Shown here in pieces: positions 25,017 through 33,215 of a stretch of DNA of 64,000 nt. The stretch's first letter is position 1. Every line of letters starts with the position of its first letter. The stretch spans positions 6,311-70,310 of the forward strand of contig CAAGCY010000016.1 of assembly GCA_900768465.1 (NCBI GenBank), written 5' to 3'. A program made the position numbers and the translations under genes. The notes beneath the pieces are model-generated. The model was not told where the DNA came from, did not search any database, and saw only the letters and a program-made list of their open reading frames with translations. The DNA comes from Alphaproteobacteria bacterium (GTDB lineage: Bacteria > Pseudomonadota > Alphaproteobacteria > CAAGCB01 > CAG-977).

Positions 25017-26552
25017 TCAGGCGACAAGCGCTGAAATTCCGTCGGCGGAATTGACCGTCAAAACGCGTTCGGCAACAATCGGCAAATCGCATTTGTGTTC
25101 ACCGACGCCCGTAAACAGCAATCCGCACCGTTCGCCTTGCTGGACCAGTTTGTTTTTGACCAGATAACGCAATCCCGCCAATCCGGCGCTGCCCGACGCA
25201 TAAGTGTTGACGGCAGTGTGCGTTTTTGCCAATTCGTACGCTTTTTGCAAGGACTCTTCGTCGACAATCAGCGGCAGACCGCCGGAAACCAGCATGGCGC
25301 GGACGATTTCCAATCCGTCGTATGTCGTATCGTCCAAAATACCCGTCGCAACGCTGTTCGGAATTTCATTCGCCCACGGTTTGAAAAAGTCGTTGCGGTT
25401 TTCACCGACCCGTTTCAAAACGGCTTCGACGTCGTCTTTGATTTTCGGATACATTTCCGTAATCAAGCTCGCCGTCATTTTAATCTGTCCCAGATTGTTT
25501 TCCAGAACGGTTTGAGCGTCGAATTCGCCTTCCAACTGCATGGCGAGTTCGGGGGACAGCGTGACAACGCCGTCGCGCCCCATTTCGCGCAGGACGGAAA
25601 AATAGCTTTGCGCCAGCGGGTAGCAGCCCGTCGTTTGACACGTGTACAGACGCGGCAGTTTGCGGATGACATCCAGCCGTTTAAACAGCGCGTTTGCCGA
25701 CGCAACGGCGTTTGCCATGCCGCCGCAGCCGACTTGAACGACTTGCACGTCCAAAGGCGCGTCCGTCAGATATTGGTTGAACAGAAATTCGTATTCAAGC
25801 GTTTCAGCCCCTTCAACCGCCGACCAAATGTCACGTCCGCAGGTCATAAACGGAATCCAGCCGAATTTTTTCAAAGCGGCGGCATAGCAGGCGTGAACGG
25901 ATTCTTTGTCGCCCGCTTTGACGACAAAAGCCCCGAGGTTGGTCAGCAGGGCGATTGTTTCGTCTTTTGCGGAATCGGGCAGAAAAACATACAGCTTGTA
26001 ACCGGCGGCGCTTGCCAAAGCGGCGGCGGCAACGGCGGTGCTGCCGTGTCCGACGGTAGCCAGCGTTTTCTTTTCGGCGGATTCGCCCGCGATTTCTCGC
26101 AGGGTTTCCAAATGCATGATAATTCCGGCCAAATGGCGGGATTTGTGCGATCCCGTCAACTGCAGCGTTTCGTTTTTGATGAACAACGACCCCGCGGGCA
26201 AATCGATGGCTTGCGCCAATTCGTCGGCTTGAATTTCGGGCGTGCGGACAAAGCCGCGGCCCGTCAGGCGTTCGCAGGCGTTCGACAAAGCGATGACGCG
26301 GTCAACCCACCACGACGCTTTTCCGTGCGCGTTTGCCAGCTGATAGCTTGCCATAAATTCGCGAAAAACGCTGAACGAGATTTTTCCGTCGTTCCAGCGT
26401 TTGGTTAAAATGGCGGGAAAGACGCGTTCCAGTTCTTCGCCTTCTTCCTGTTTGATTAACGGATGAACACCTTTATCCGTGCTGTCGGGACAGCAAAGCT
26501 CTTGGGTTTCCAGAGGGTAGGCTTCGCCGCACACGGAACAATACAAGCGCAT
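25017..26552 (-). CDS. threonine synthase-like pyridoxal-phosphate enzyme
   Basis: A 511-residue fold type II pyridoxal-phosphate enzyme. The N-terminus has a CSVCGE ... CC pair like a small zinc ribbon, as in some threonine synthases. The cofactor lysine is in TGSHKSRH (usually TGSFK), and the phosphate-binding region is VGHGSTAVAAAAL. A serine-rich C-terminal block (ASGSAGLAGLRYL) follows. Threonine synthase (phosphohomoserine to threonine) is the best guess, but the SHK variant and the atypical sequence leave room for another beta-replacing or beta-eliminating enzyme. Confidence 0.7.
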   Translation of the reverse strand: MRLYCSVCGEAYPLETQELCCPDSTDKGVHPLIKQEEGEELERVFPAILTKRWNDGKISFSVFREFMASYQLANAHGKASWWVDRVIALSNACERLTGRGFVRTPEIQADELAQAIDLPAGSLFIKNETLQLTGSHKSRHLAGIIMHLETLREIAGESAEKKTLATVGHGSTAVAAAALASAAGYKLYVFLPDSAKDETIALLTNLGAFVVKAGDKESVHACYAAALKKFGWIPFMTCGRDIWSAVEGAETLEYEFLFNQYLTDAPLDVQVVQVGCGGMANAVASANALFKRLDVIRKLPRLYTCQTTGCYPLAQSYFSVLREMGRDGVVTLSPELAMQLEGEFDAQTVLENNLGQIKMTASLITEMYPKIKDDVEAVLKRVGENRNDFFKPWANEIPNSVATGILDDTTYDGLEIVRAMLVSGGLPLIVDEESLQKAYELAKTHTAVNTYASGSAGLAGLRYLVKNKLVQQGERCGLLFTGVGEHKCDLPIVAERVLTVNSADGISALVA

Positions 26553-26642
26553 TTTTTTCGCTCCTTATGATTTCAAGACTCTTTTTTGCTGTTTCCCACT
26601 ATACTGTTTTTTGGCGGAAATTAAAGCTTTTTTTTGGGAAAA

Positions 26643-26668
26643 CAAAAAGGACGGCATCACGCCGTCCC
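26643..26668 (-). terminator. terminator after flbT
   Basis: On the minus strand GGACGGC and GCCGTCC pair around five bases, followed by TTTTT. It lies just past the flbT stop. Confidence 0.9.
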
Positions 26669-26674
26669 AAAGTT

Positions 26675-27067
26675 TTATTTTTTCAAAGCGTTGTCCAGCA
26701 AGGCGGTTTCTTTGTCAATGACTTTCATCATTCTTTTCAGCGCGCCGTAGTAATCGCCGCCCAGAATGTCGCTATTCACCATGTCGATGTCAAGGGTGAA
26801 GCTGGGCGCCGCCGCCGTCAGTTCCCGAATGAGGGCGAAGTATTCGGGATGCAGGATTTTCGGGTCTTTTGCCAGATACATTTTTTGCAAAACGTAATAA
26901 ACTTTTTTGCACGGCGTGTCCGCCTGTTCTTCGGTCAAGATGTATTTTTCGCGCAAGATGGGGACGTTGCCGTCGATATACAAACGGGTGCGTTCCCTGT
27001 CGTTCGTAATCAGCGCGTTGCCGACAATCAGCCGTTCGTTCGGTTTCAATTCGATTTTTAAAGGCAT
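26675..27067 (-). CDS. flbT: flagellin post-transcriptional regulator FlbT
   Basis: A 130-residue FlbT, a protein known in alphaproteobacteria to bind flagellin mRNA and control its translation in step with flagellar assembly. Seen features are LKPNERLIVGNALITND near the N-terminus, the TPCKKVYYVLQKMYLA helix and the C-terminal GDYYGALKRMMKVIDKE. It sits 13 bases after the flagellin gene on the same strand, so it would act on the transcript it shares. FlaF, the usual partner, is not adjacent. Confidence 0.9.
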   Translation of the reverse strand: MPLKIELKPNERLIVGNALITNDRERTRLYIDGNVPILREKYILTEEQADTPCKKVYYVLQKMYLAKDPKILHPEYFALIRELTAAAPSFTLDIDMVNSDILGGDYYGALKRMMKVIDKETALLDNALKK

Positions 27068-27080
27068 TCAAAGCTCCTGT

Positions 27081-28526
27081 TTAGAAAAGGGACAGAATAC
27101 TGCCGCTGGCTTCCAAAGTAAGACCGACGACTTGATTTATCAACTGTTTTTGTGTGTTGATGGCGATTTGTTCCATCGAGGTCTGTTCCAAATTCGCCCC
27201 CGTCAAGCTTGCCGCGCCGTTGTCAAAAGTAACCGACAGCACTTCCATATAAGAACTGCGCGACTGAATCATATAAGACGCGCGGTCGAATTTGTCCGCC
27301 GCCGATTTCAGGATGTTTTCCGCGTGTTCGATTTGTTCCAAAACCGCCTTGACGTCCGCATCCGTCTGCCAGTCGCCGACGGCGGGCGTCAATCCCAAAG
27401 ATTCGGAATCCGTTTTGACGCCTTTGATGGTGCGGAAATCGGTGCCGTCTTCGCTGAAAATGGCGCGGACTTTGTCGCCCTGCAGCAGGTTCAAGCCGTT
27501 GAACGACGCGTCGTTGACCAGATTGTCGATTTGTTTCAACAGCTCGTTGTAACGTTCAGCGTATGTTTTGTGTTTGTTTTCGCTGTCGTCCGAAACGCCC
27601 GTGATTCCGAACGAATCGCCCATTCTGCCCTTCAAGTCGGCGATGGAAAGCGAATCCCCGTAAATCGACGTGATTTCCAGATAGCCCTTGTCGTTGACGA
27701 AAGCGGTCATATTGTCGATTTTGCCGATTTCGTCCGCCAGATTTTTAACCGTCCAGTCGGCTTGGGATTCGATGATGTGCGTCGTCGACAAATCAAAGCC
27801 CATGGCTTTCGCCGCCGTGGCGTCCGCGTCGTCCTGCAGGATAATCGGACTGCGGTCAAGCGTTTTAATCGTCAGCTTTCCGTCCGCAATTTCTGCGGAA
27901 AATTTGTCCGCGCCCAGTTTTTCCGTGATTTGTCCCAAAAAGTCCGCAACTTTCACGTCCAAATCCGTGATTTCCAAGCTTATCCAATCGTTTTCGCCGA
28001 CTTTGATGTTGAATTTTTCGCCGATGTTCAATCCCAAATCGTTCAGCGTCGTGTCGCGCGTCATATTGACCGAGGATTCCATTTCGTCGGCTTTGCCCGT
28101 GCGCAGGATGATTTTGTCGCCCGTCTGCATGTGCGGCAATTTGGACAGCGGCGTGGAATCCTTGACTTTCAAGCCTTTGCCGACAATCGGCGACAGATAG
28201 TTTTCATTGTCAAGGGCGGAATTGCCCAACGCTTTGGCTTGCGCCAGAAAATCCTTGAGCGAATCGAGTGTCTTGCCCGAAGTGTTCAGCAGGGAAAGGG
28301 TGTTTGACAATCCGTCGACGACGCTGTTCAATCCCGCAGCGCGTTCGGACAGGCGCACGTCTTTGCAATAAAGGGTCGAATTGTCTGTCGATACGTTGAT
28401 TTTTTTTCCCGTCGAAAGCGCGACCGAATTTTTGTCGAACAAAGTCGATAAAGCCGCCGACGTGCTGATGGCGGACGATATGACCGCCGACGCCGAGCCG
28501 TTCAGATTGTAAGGCATTGTTCGCAT
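27081..28526 (-). CDS. flagellin
   Basis: A 481-residue flagellin, the filament subunit exported by the flagellar system. Residues 1-105 form the N-terminal D0/D1 helices (LSTGKKINVSTDN, GLSNTLSLLNTSGKTLDSL) and residues 395-481 the matching C-terminal helices ending in LTLEASGSILSLF. A long variable insert lies between (about 105-395), with repeated DKI, EIT and LSI strands like D2/D3 domains. A cysteine at residue 54 in the conserved N-terminal helix is unusual, as flagellins often lack cysteine. AAAGGAAA precedes the start. Confidence 0.85.
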   Translation of the reverse strand: MRTMPYNLNGSASAVISSAISTSAALSTLFDKNSVALSTGKKINVSTDNSTLYCKDVRLSERAAGLNSVVDGLSNTLSLLNTSGKTLDSLKDFLAQAKALGNSALDNENYLSPIVGKGLKVKDSTPLSKLPHMQTGDKIILRTGKADEMESSVNMTRDTTLNDLGLNIGEKFNIKVGENDWISLEITDLDVKVADFLGQITEKLGADKFSAEIADGKLTIKTLDRSPIILQDDADATAAKAMGFDLSTTHIIESQADWTVKNLADEIGKIDNMTAFVNDKGYLEITSIYGDSLSIADLKGRMGDSFGITGVSDDSENKHKTYAERYNELLKQIDNLVNDASFNGLNLLQGDKVRAIFSEDGTDFRTIKGVKTDSESLGLTPAVGDWQTDADVKAVLEQIEHAENILKSAADKFDRASYMIQSRSSYMEVLSVTFDNGAASLTGANLEQTSMEQIAINTQKQLINQVVGLTLEASGSILSLF

Positions 28527-28655
28527 TGCAGTTTCCTTTCCGATAAAGGGCGGACAAAATCCCGATTTTCATTTATCATATCACGGGAAAAGGAAAATGT
28601 AAAACCAAAAAATCAAGCTTTTTCAATATGTTGATAGGTAAAATTTGCCTACCTG

Positions 28656-29546
28656 CTATGCCGAGCGGACGCTGACGTCGACTTTGACGGTATGCGATCC
28701 GCCGCCCGTCATCAGTCCTTTTACGGGGCTCATGTCGTCGAAATCGCGCCCCCAGCCGACGGTCAGGTGTTCGGTTTGCATGTACATATTGTTTGTGGGG
28801 TCAAGGTCGACCCAGCCGTACGTCGGCACAAACACCGAAAACCACGCGTGCGAGGCGTCGCCGCCAATCATTTCGATTTCGCCGCGTTTTTCGGCTTCGG
28901 CGGCGCGGCGGGTGCGGATGTAGCCGCTGACATACCGCGCGGCAATTCCCCAAGCCCTCAAACAAGCGATACCGACGTGGGCGAAGTCTTGGCAGACTCC
29001 GCGTTTCATTTCCAGCGTTTCGTCAATCGGCGTGGCGATGCTGGTCGCCGAAGAGTCGTATTTGAAATCGGCGTAGATGCGGCGCATGATTTCTTCGGCG
29101 GCTTCCAAAATCGGACGGTTCGGGGTAAAGGACGGGGCGGCGTAAGCTTTGGCTTTTTGACTGAACGGCACAAAGCACGACGGATGCGCGAAAACGGCGG
29201 CGTCCAGCGTTTCGGGCGTCGAAGGCAAAGCAAGCGCGCCGGCGACGCTTTCCCATGCGGGCGTGTTTGCGGCGGCAGGATAATCGGGCATTTTTACCGT
29301 GGCGGTGAAATCCGAAGTTACCGTCATTTCCGCATGCGGCGTTTCGACAACCAGAAAAGTCGCCGTATTGCCGAACGCGTCCGTCGAATCCGTCTGATAG
29401 GCGGGGGCGGGCGTCATGGAAACGGTGCTGTTTTCGACCGTCTGAAAAGGTGTGTTTCGCGGCTTTAAACGTGCCAAATGGTGCGACAGGGTGACAGGCT
29501 GGCTGTATCCGTAAACGGTGGTGTGACGGACGTGATAACGGGTCAT
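28656..29546 (-). CDS. transglutaminase-like cysteine protease
   Basis: A 296-residue protein with an N-terminal beta domain (YHVRHTTVYGYSQPVTLSHH) and a transglutaminase core. The catalytic triad is C185 in RGVCQDFAH, H233 in DASHAW and D248 in WVDLDP. Its start overlaps the stop of the ATP-grasp/alpha-E gene by four bases. This pairing is a known conserved cassette, in which the transglutaminase is thought to be a peptidase or ligase acting on the product of its neighbour. No signal peptide. Confidence 0.9.
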   Translation of the reverse strand: MTRYHVRHTTVYGYSQPVTLSHHLARLKPRNTPFQTVENSTVSMTPAPAYQTDSTDAFGNTATFLVVETPHAEMTVTSDFTATVKMPDYPAAANTPAWESVAGALALPSTPETLDAAVFAHPSCFVPFSQKAKAYAAPSFTPNRPILEAAEEIMRRIYADFKYDSSATSIATPIDETLEMKRGVCQDFAHVGIACLRAWGIAARYVSGYIRTRRAAEAEKRGEIEMIGGDASHAWFSVFVPTYGWVDLDPTNNMYMQTEHLTVGWGRDFDDMSPVKGLMTGGGSHTVKVDVSVRSA

Positions 29547-31906
29547 TTCAGCTTTCCTTTATTATAAGCGGGACCTTGCCGCGTCGATGTGTTGTGAACA
29601 AAGCACGACAGGGTCAGCGTGTCCGAAAACGCCTGCAGGCGGTCGCGCAGATTTGCCGTCAAAGCGGGTAAATCGACCGTGAAAATATCAATGTCTTCAA
29701 GCACTTTTGCCATATCGCGCAACAGCGTGTTTTCCGTGGCGAACAGGGCGGGGGTGCGGCTTTCGCGTTCCAAAGCGACAATGGCGCGGCGCAGTTCCCT
29801 GACTTGGAAAATCAGCGATCGCGGGTTCGATTTGTCGCACACCAGCAAATCGACGACCAAAGGGACGCTCGGCACGCTCATATAGCGCGCGCGGTAGGTC
29901 ATACGGCTGTCCGACGTTTCAAGCAGGCTTTCCAAAGACGCGTCAAAGCCCGCGATTTTACAGCTTTGAATGCCCGACAGCAGGTTCAGAATTTGCAGTC
30001 CGCGTTCCAATCTGCGCCCGATTTCCAAAAAACGCCAGCCGTGGTCGCGGGTCATGTCTTCGTGAATCAAGCCGCTGAGGGCGTTTTGACGCACGATAAT
30101 GCTGTCCAGACGGTTTAGAATAACGGGGTAGTTCGCCGATTCTTCGGGCAACAGAGGGGCAAGCGCGGTAAACAGCTCCCAAGTGTCCATGGACAGGCGG
30201 TCGTGCAGCTGATCCGCCATTTCTTTCAGCCGCTTGAACAAAAAACGAAGCCCGAAGCCGTACGATTCGGAACACATAATCTTTTTCAACGTTTTCAAAG
30301 CCTTTTCGCGTTCGGCGGAATCTTGGAAATCGGCAAAGGGCATGTGTCCTTCCAACGCCAGAACGCACAGCAGGGTCGCGACGTCGTTGGGGTCGGGAAA
30401 ATCGGAACCTTGGGTCGCGCGGGTCAAAGCGACGCGCAACAGCCGCGCCAGCTGTTCGCTGCGCTCCAGATTGCGCCCCAGCCAATACATGTTGTCGGCG
30501 ATGCGGGACGTCAGTTCGAACGCGGTGCGCGACGGGGCGACAAGCTTTTCGGGGGCGGATGGGCGCGCGGCGGAAACGGGGGCTTTGACCCAAACGTCGC
30601 AGACTCCGATACTGTCGGCGGTCGTCGTGAACGCCAATCCCCCCGCCATGACGCGGTAAGCGCCGCCGTCGTACACGACGGGAATGCGCAGACGCACCCG
30701 CGCGCTTTCAATGCTTCCGTTTCGCACAATCGGCATGGCGGAGGCGTTGACGCGTTCCTGCCCGACACAGCGTTCTGGACAAGCGTGCAAATCGGCGGGG
30801 GAAGGAGCGGTTTCCGCCCCCGTGAACGCATCGAAAAACTGCAAAGACCGCTGATGTTCGGTCAGATAAGCGGCTTCTTTGTCCTGTCCGCCCCACCATG
30901 CGGCAATTGACGGCAACAGCAGTTCTTTTCCCGTCAAGTGGCGGCAAATGCCGTGAATGAACGCTTTGAACACGGGGCTTTCCGCCAATCCCGTTCCCAG
31001 CGGGTTTAAAACGGCAACCGTTCCCGCGCGGACCGCGTAGACCAGTCCCGCAACGCCCGCCATGGACGATCCCTTCAATTCCAGCGGATCGCACAAATCG
31101 TCGGCAATGCGGCGCAAAATCACGTCAACCTGTTTCAATCCGTCGATGTTTTTCAAAAACACTTTGTCGCCGCGGACGGTCAAATCGGCGGGTTCAACCG
31201 CAACAATGCCCAGATTGCGGGCAAAGTAGGATTCTTCAAAAGACAAAGGGCGGTTCGACGACGCGGTCAGCAATACGACGGTCGGAATTTTGTTCGCGGG
31301 AGCAACCGAAAACAAGTGACGGCGGAACGTTTCCAAAAAATCGGAAACGGGAGCGGGCTGAACGGCGGCGAACGCTTCCGGCAGGACGCGAGTCGAAACG
31401 CGTCTGTTTTTGACGGCGCGTCCGACGCCTTGTGGAATTTGCAAGTGGTCGGCGACAACCCAAAACGTGCCGTCGGGGGCGCGTTCCAAATCCGCCGTGT
31501 ATTCCGGAACAAAGACTCCGTTTGCGGGCTTCAGTCCGCGCAGGGCGGGAAAATACATCGGATTGCCAAAGACGGCGGCGGGAGGCAGAACGCCTGCCGA
31601 AATCAAAGTTTGTTCGCCGTACAAATCGCAAAGCATCGCGTTAAAAAGTTCGGCTCTTTGAACCAATCCCCGTGAAATCGTTTCAAAATCCTGTCGAGAC
31701 AGAATGAACGGAACGACTCCGTGGGCGCGTTTTTCCGACGAATCCGAAAAATCGGCGTGCATCAGCCGCGTTGTTTGTTCGCCCAAAAAGGCAAGCTTTT
31801 CCCCGTTGGCCTGCAGTTTTTCCCAAAAGGTTTTCCAATGGGGGCGGGGCGTGCCGTCGGGGGCGAATGTTTCGTCAAACGGCGTTTGTTCAAATGAAAA
31901 AGTCAT
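29543..31906 (-). CDS. circularly permuted ATP-grasp / alpha-E fusion
   Basis: A 787-residue fusion of two proteins that are often separate. Residues 40-460 match the circularly permuted ATP-grasp type (COG2308-like: VFVPEYTADLERAPDGTFWVVADH, then IPQGVGRAVKNRR, VDVILRRIADD, DPLELKGSS). Residues 490-780 match the alpha-E helical domain (ADNMYWLGRNLERSEQLARLLR). Such proteins are linked to an unexplored peptide-synthesis and Anbu-proteasome-associated system. The downstream transglutaminase completes the usual trio, but no Anbu gene lies in the window. Confidence 0.88.
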   Translation of the reverse strand: MTFSFEQTPFDETFAPDGTPRPHWKTFWEKLQANGEKLAFLGEQTTRLMHADFSDSSEKRAHGVVPFILSRQDFETISRGLVQRAELFNAMLCDLYGEQTLISAGVLPPAAVFGNPMYFPALRGLKPANGVFVPEYTADLERAPDGTFWVVADHLQIPQGVGRAVKNRRVSTRVLPEAFAAVQPAPVSDFLETFRRHLFSVAPANKIPTVVLLTASSNRPLSFEESYFARNLGIVAVEPADLTVRGDKVFLKNIDGLKQVDVILRRIADDLCDPLELKGSSMAGVAGLVYAVRAGTVAVLNPLGTGLAESPVFKAFIHGICRHLTGKELLLPSIAAWWGGQDKEAAYLTEHQRSLQFFDAFTGAETAPSPADLHACPERCVGQERVNASAMPIVRNGSIESARVRLRIPVVYDGGAYRVMAGGLAFTTTADSIGVCDVWVKAPVSAARPSAPEKLVAPSRTAFELTSRIADNMYWLGRNLERSEQLARLLRVALTRATQGSDFPDPNDVATLLCVLALEGHMPFADFQDSAEREKALKTLKKIMCSESYGFGLRFLFKRLKEMADQLHDRLSMDTWELFTALAPLLPEESANYPVILNRLDSIIVRQNALSGLIHEDMTRDHGWRFLEIGRRLERGLQILNLLSGIQSCKIAGFDASLESLLETSDSRMTYRARYMSVPSVPLVVDLLVCDKSNPRSLIFQVRELRRAIVALERESRTPALFATENTLLRDMAKVLEDIDIFTVDLPALTANLRDRLQAFSDTLTLSCFVHNTSTRQGPAYNKGKLK

Positions 31907-31957
31907 AAAATCCTCTGCTTTTTCGTTTTTTTTAAGACAAAAAAAATAAAAGGTCGT

Positions 31958-31979
31958 TAAAATCCGTCGCAGGATTTTA
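31958..31979 (+). other. hairpin ahead of 32001
   Basis: TAAAATCC (31958-31965) pairs with GGATTTTA (31972-31979) around GTCGCA, just upstream of the membrane-protein gene. Role unknown. Confidence 0.3.
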
Positions 31980-32000
31980 CGTTAATCGGGAAAAAAGCCA

Positions 32001-32612
32001 ATGAAAAATGTTCAAGCTCTGTTTGCCGCAATCGCGCCGTTTTTGATGATGCCTGTTTTGGGACATGTCGGTATTGTCATGGGTGTCGTCTGGGTTGCGT
32101 TTGTGCAAATCAATGTTTTCCGTAAAATCGCTTTATCCTCGAACCAAGCCGCCGCGATTGCCGCCCTCGTGTTCTTGACGGCGTCGCTGCTGGGGGCGAA
32201 ATCGACGGTTGCTTTGGGGTTTGCCGCCGCGATTGTCGGGTTTCGCGCCGTTTGCTTTTCGGCACAGGCTTTCGCGATACCCTTTGCGCTGTTTTTATGG
32301 ACCGTCGGCGCGGGCGCGGCGTATTTGTTGAGGAACGAGGCGTTCGCGTATCCCGCGGGATTTATTCTGTGCCTGCTGTGCGGCGGCGTTTACGCCAAAC
32401 GGACGGCACGGGAAATGTGGGGCGATTTCGCTTTTCCCGCCGCTTTGCCGCTGATTGCCGCTTTTATCGCCGAACGGATCAGGTTTGACGGAACAACGTC
32501 GAAAATCATCATATCGACCGTTGCGGGCTTTGTCGTTCCCGCGGTGGCAAGCTGTCCCGTGCGGCTGGCGCTGACGACCGCCGCTTTGTACGTTATCGGG
32601 CGGTACGCTTAG
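32001..32612 (+). CDS. membrane protein of unknown function
   Basis: A 203-residue protein with about six or seven hydrophobic spans and short loops. A cytosolic-looking AKRTAREMWGD segment sits near residues 132-142. GGGAAAAAAG precedes the start. The last 20 bases overlap the end of the convergent nuclease gene. No family recognised. Confidence 0.7.
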   Translation: MKNVQALFAAIAPFLMMPVLGHVGIVMGVVWVAFVQINVFRKIALSSNQAAAIAALVFLTASLLGAKSTVALGFAAAIVGFRAVCFSAQAFAIPFALFLWTVGAGAAYLLRNEAFAYPAGFILCLLCGGVYAKRTAREMWGDFAFPAALPLIAAFIAERIRFDGTTSKIIISTVAGFVVPAVASCPVRLALTTAALYVIGRYA

Positions 32613-33156
32613 CCTTTTTGGCTTTTTTCGCTTTCTTTGCTTTGGTGTGCGGACGGTTTTTCTTGCCGTGGCGGTATTCCGCGGGGTTTTGGAAATATTC
32701 GCACGCCCAAAATCCGCGCTTTTCCGCTTTGGCGACCGCTTCGTCGTCGGCGAATTTTTTGGAATACTGCGTGTAGGCGACGGCGTACCCGTTAAAAACC
32801 AGCCATTGGTTCAAGCTGATTTCCGCGCCGTTCCTGCGGATGAAACATTCGCCGATGGTGCGTCCGTAGCGGTCGCGCTTGTCGCCTTTGCAATACAATT
32901 TGTCCGTTCCGACGAAATCCGTTAAAGCGGAGGTCGCCTGTTTGCCGCATTCGACCTTTTCCCCGCCGCAGGTGCAGATTTGCGAAGTTTCAGGCGCGTC
33001 AACGCCCGATAAGCGGATTTTTTCCTGTCCGATTTTGATTGTGTCCGCGTCAATGATGCGGATGTCGCCTTGGATGACATGCGAACAGCCCGCCGCGACA
33101 ATCAGCCCGACGATGTATTTTATAAATTTTTTATAGCTGTGTTTTGGTCTGGTCAT
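32593..33156 (-). CDS. thermonuclease-family (SNase) protein
   Basis: A 187-residue protein with an N-terminal hydrophobic segment ending in VAAGC24, which could be a lipoprotein or uncleaved anchor. The SNase core follows: IIDADT with the calcium-binding aspartates, RLSGVDAPE with arginine 48, and RDRYGRT. Four cysteines (CTCGGEKVEC and others) may be oxidised outside the cytosol. The C-terminal tail is a lysine-alanine run (KAKKAKKAKK) that would bind nucleic acid. It degrades DNA or RNA, probably in the periplasm. Confidence 0.88.
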   Translation of the reverse strand: MTRPKHSYKKFIKYIVGLIVAAGCSHVIQGDIRIIDADTIKIGQEKIRLSGVDAPETSQICTCGGEKVECGKQATSALTDFVGTDKLYCKGDKRDRYGRTIGECFIRRNGAEISLNQWLVFNGYAVAYTQYSKKFADDEAVAKAEKRGFWACEYFQNPAEYRHGKKNRPHTKAKKAKKAKKAKRTAR

Positions 33157-33215
33157 TTTGTTAAAAATCCGTTAATATCCTGCTTTGGCTTTTAGGAAAA
33201 CACGGGGGACACGCG

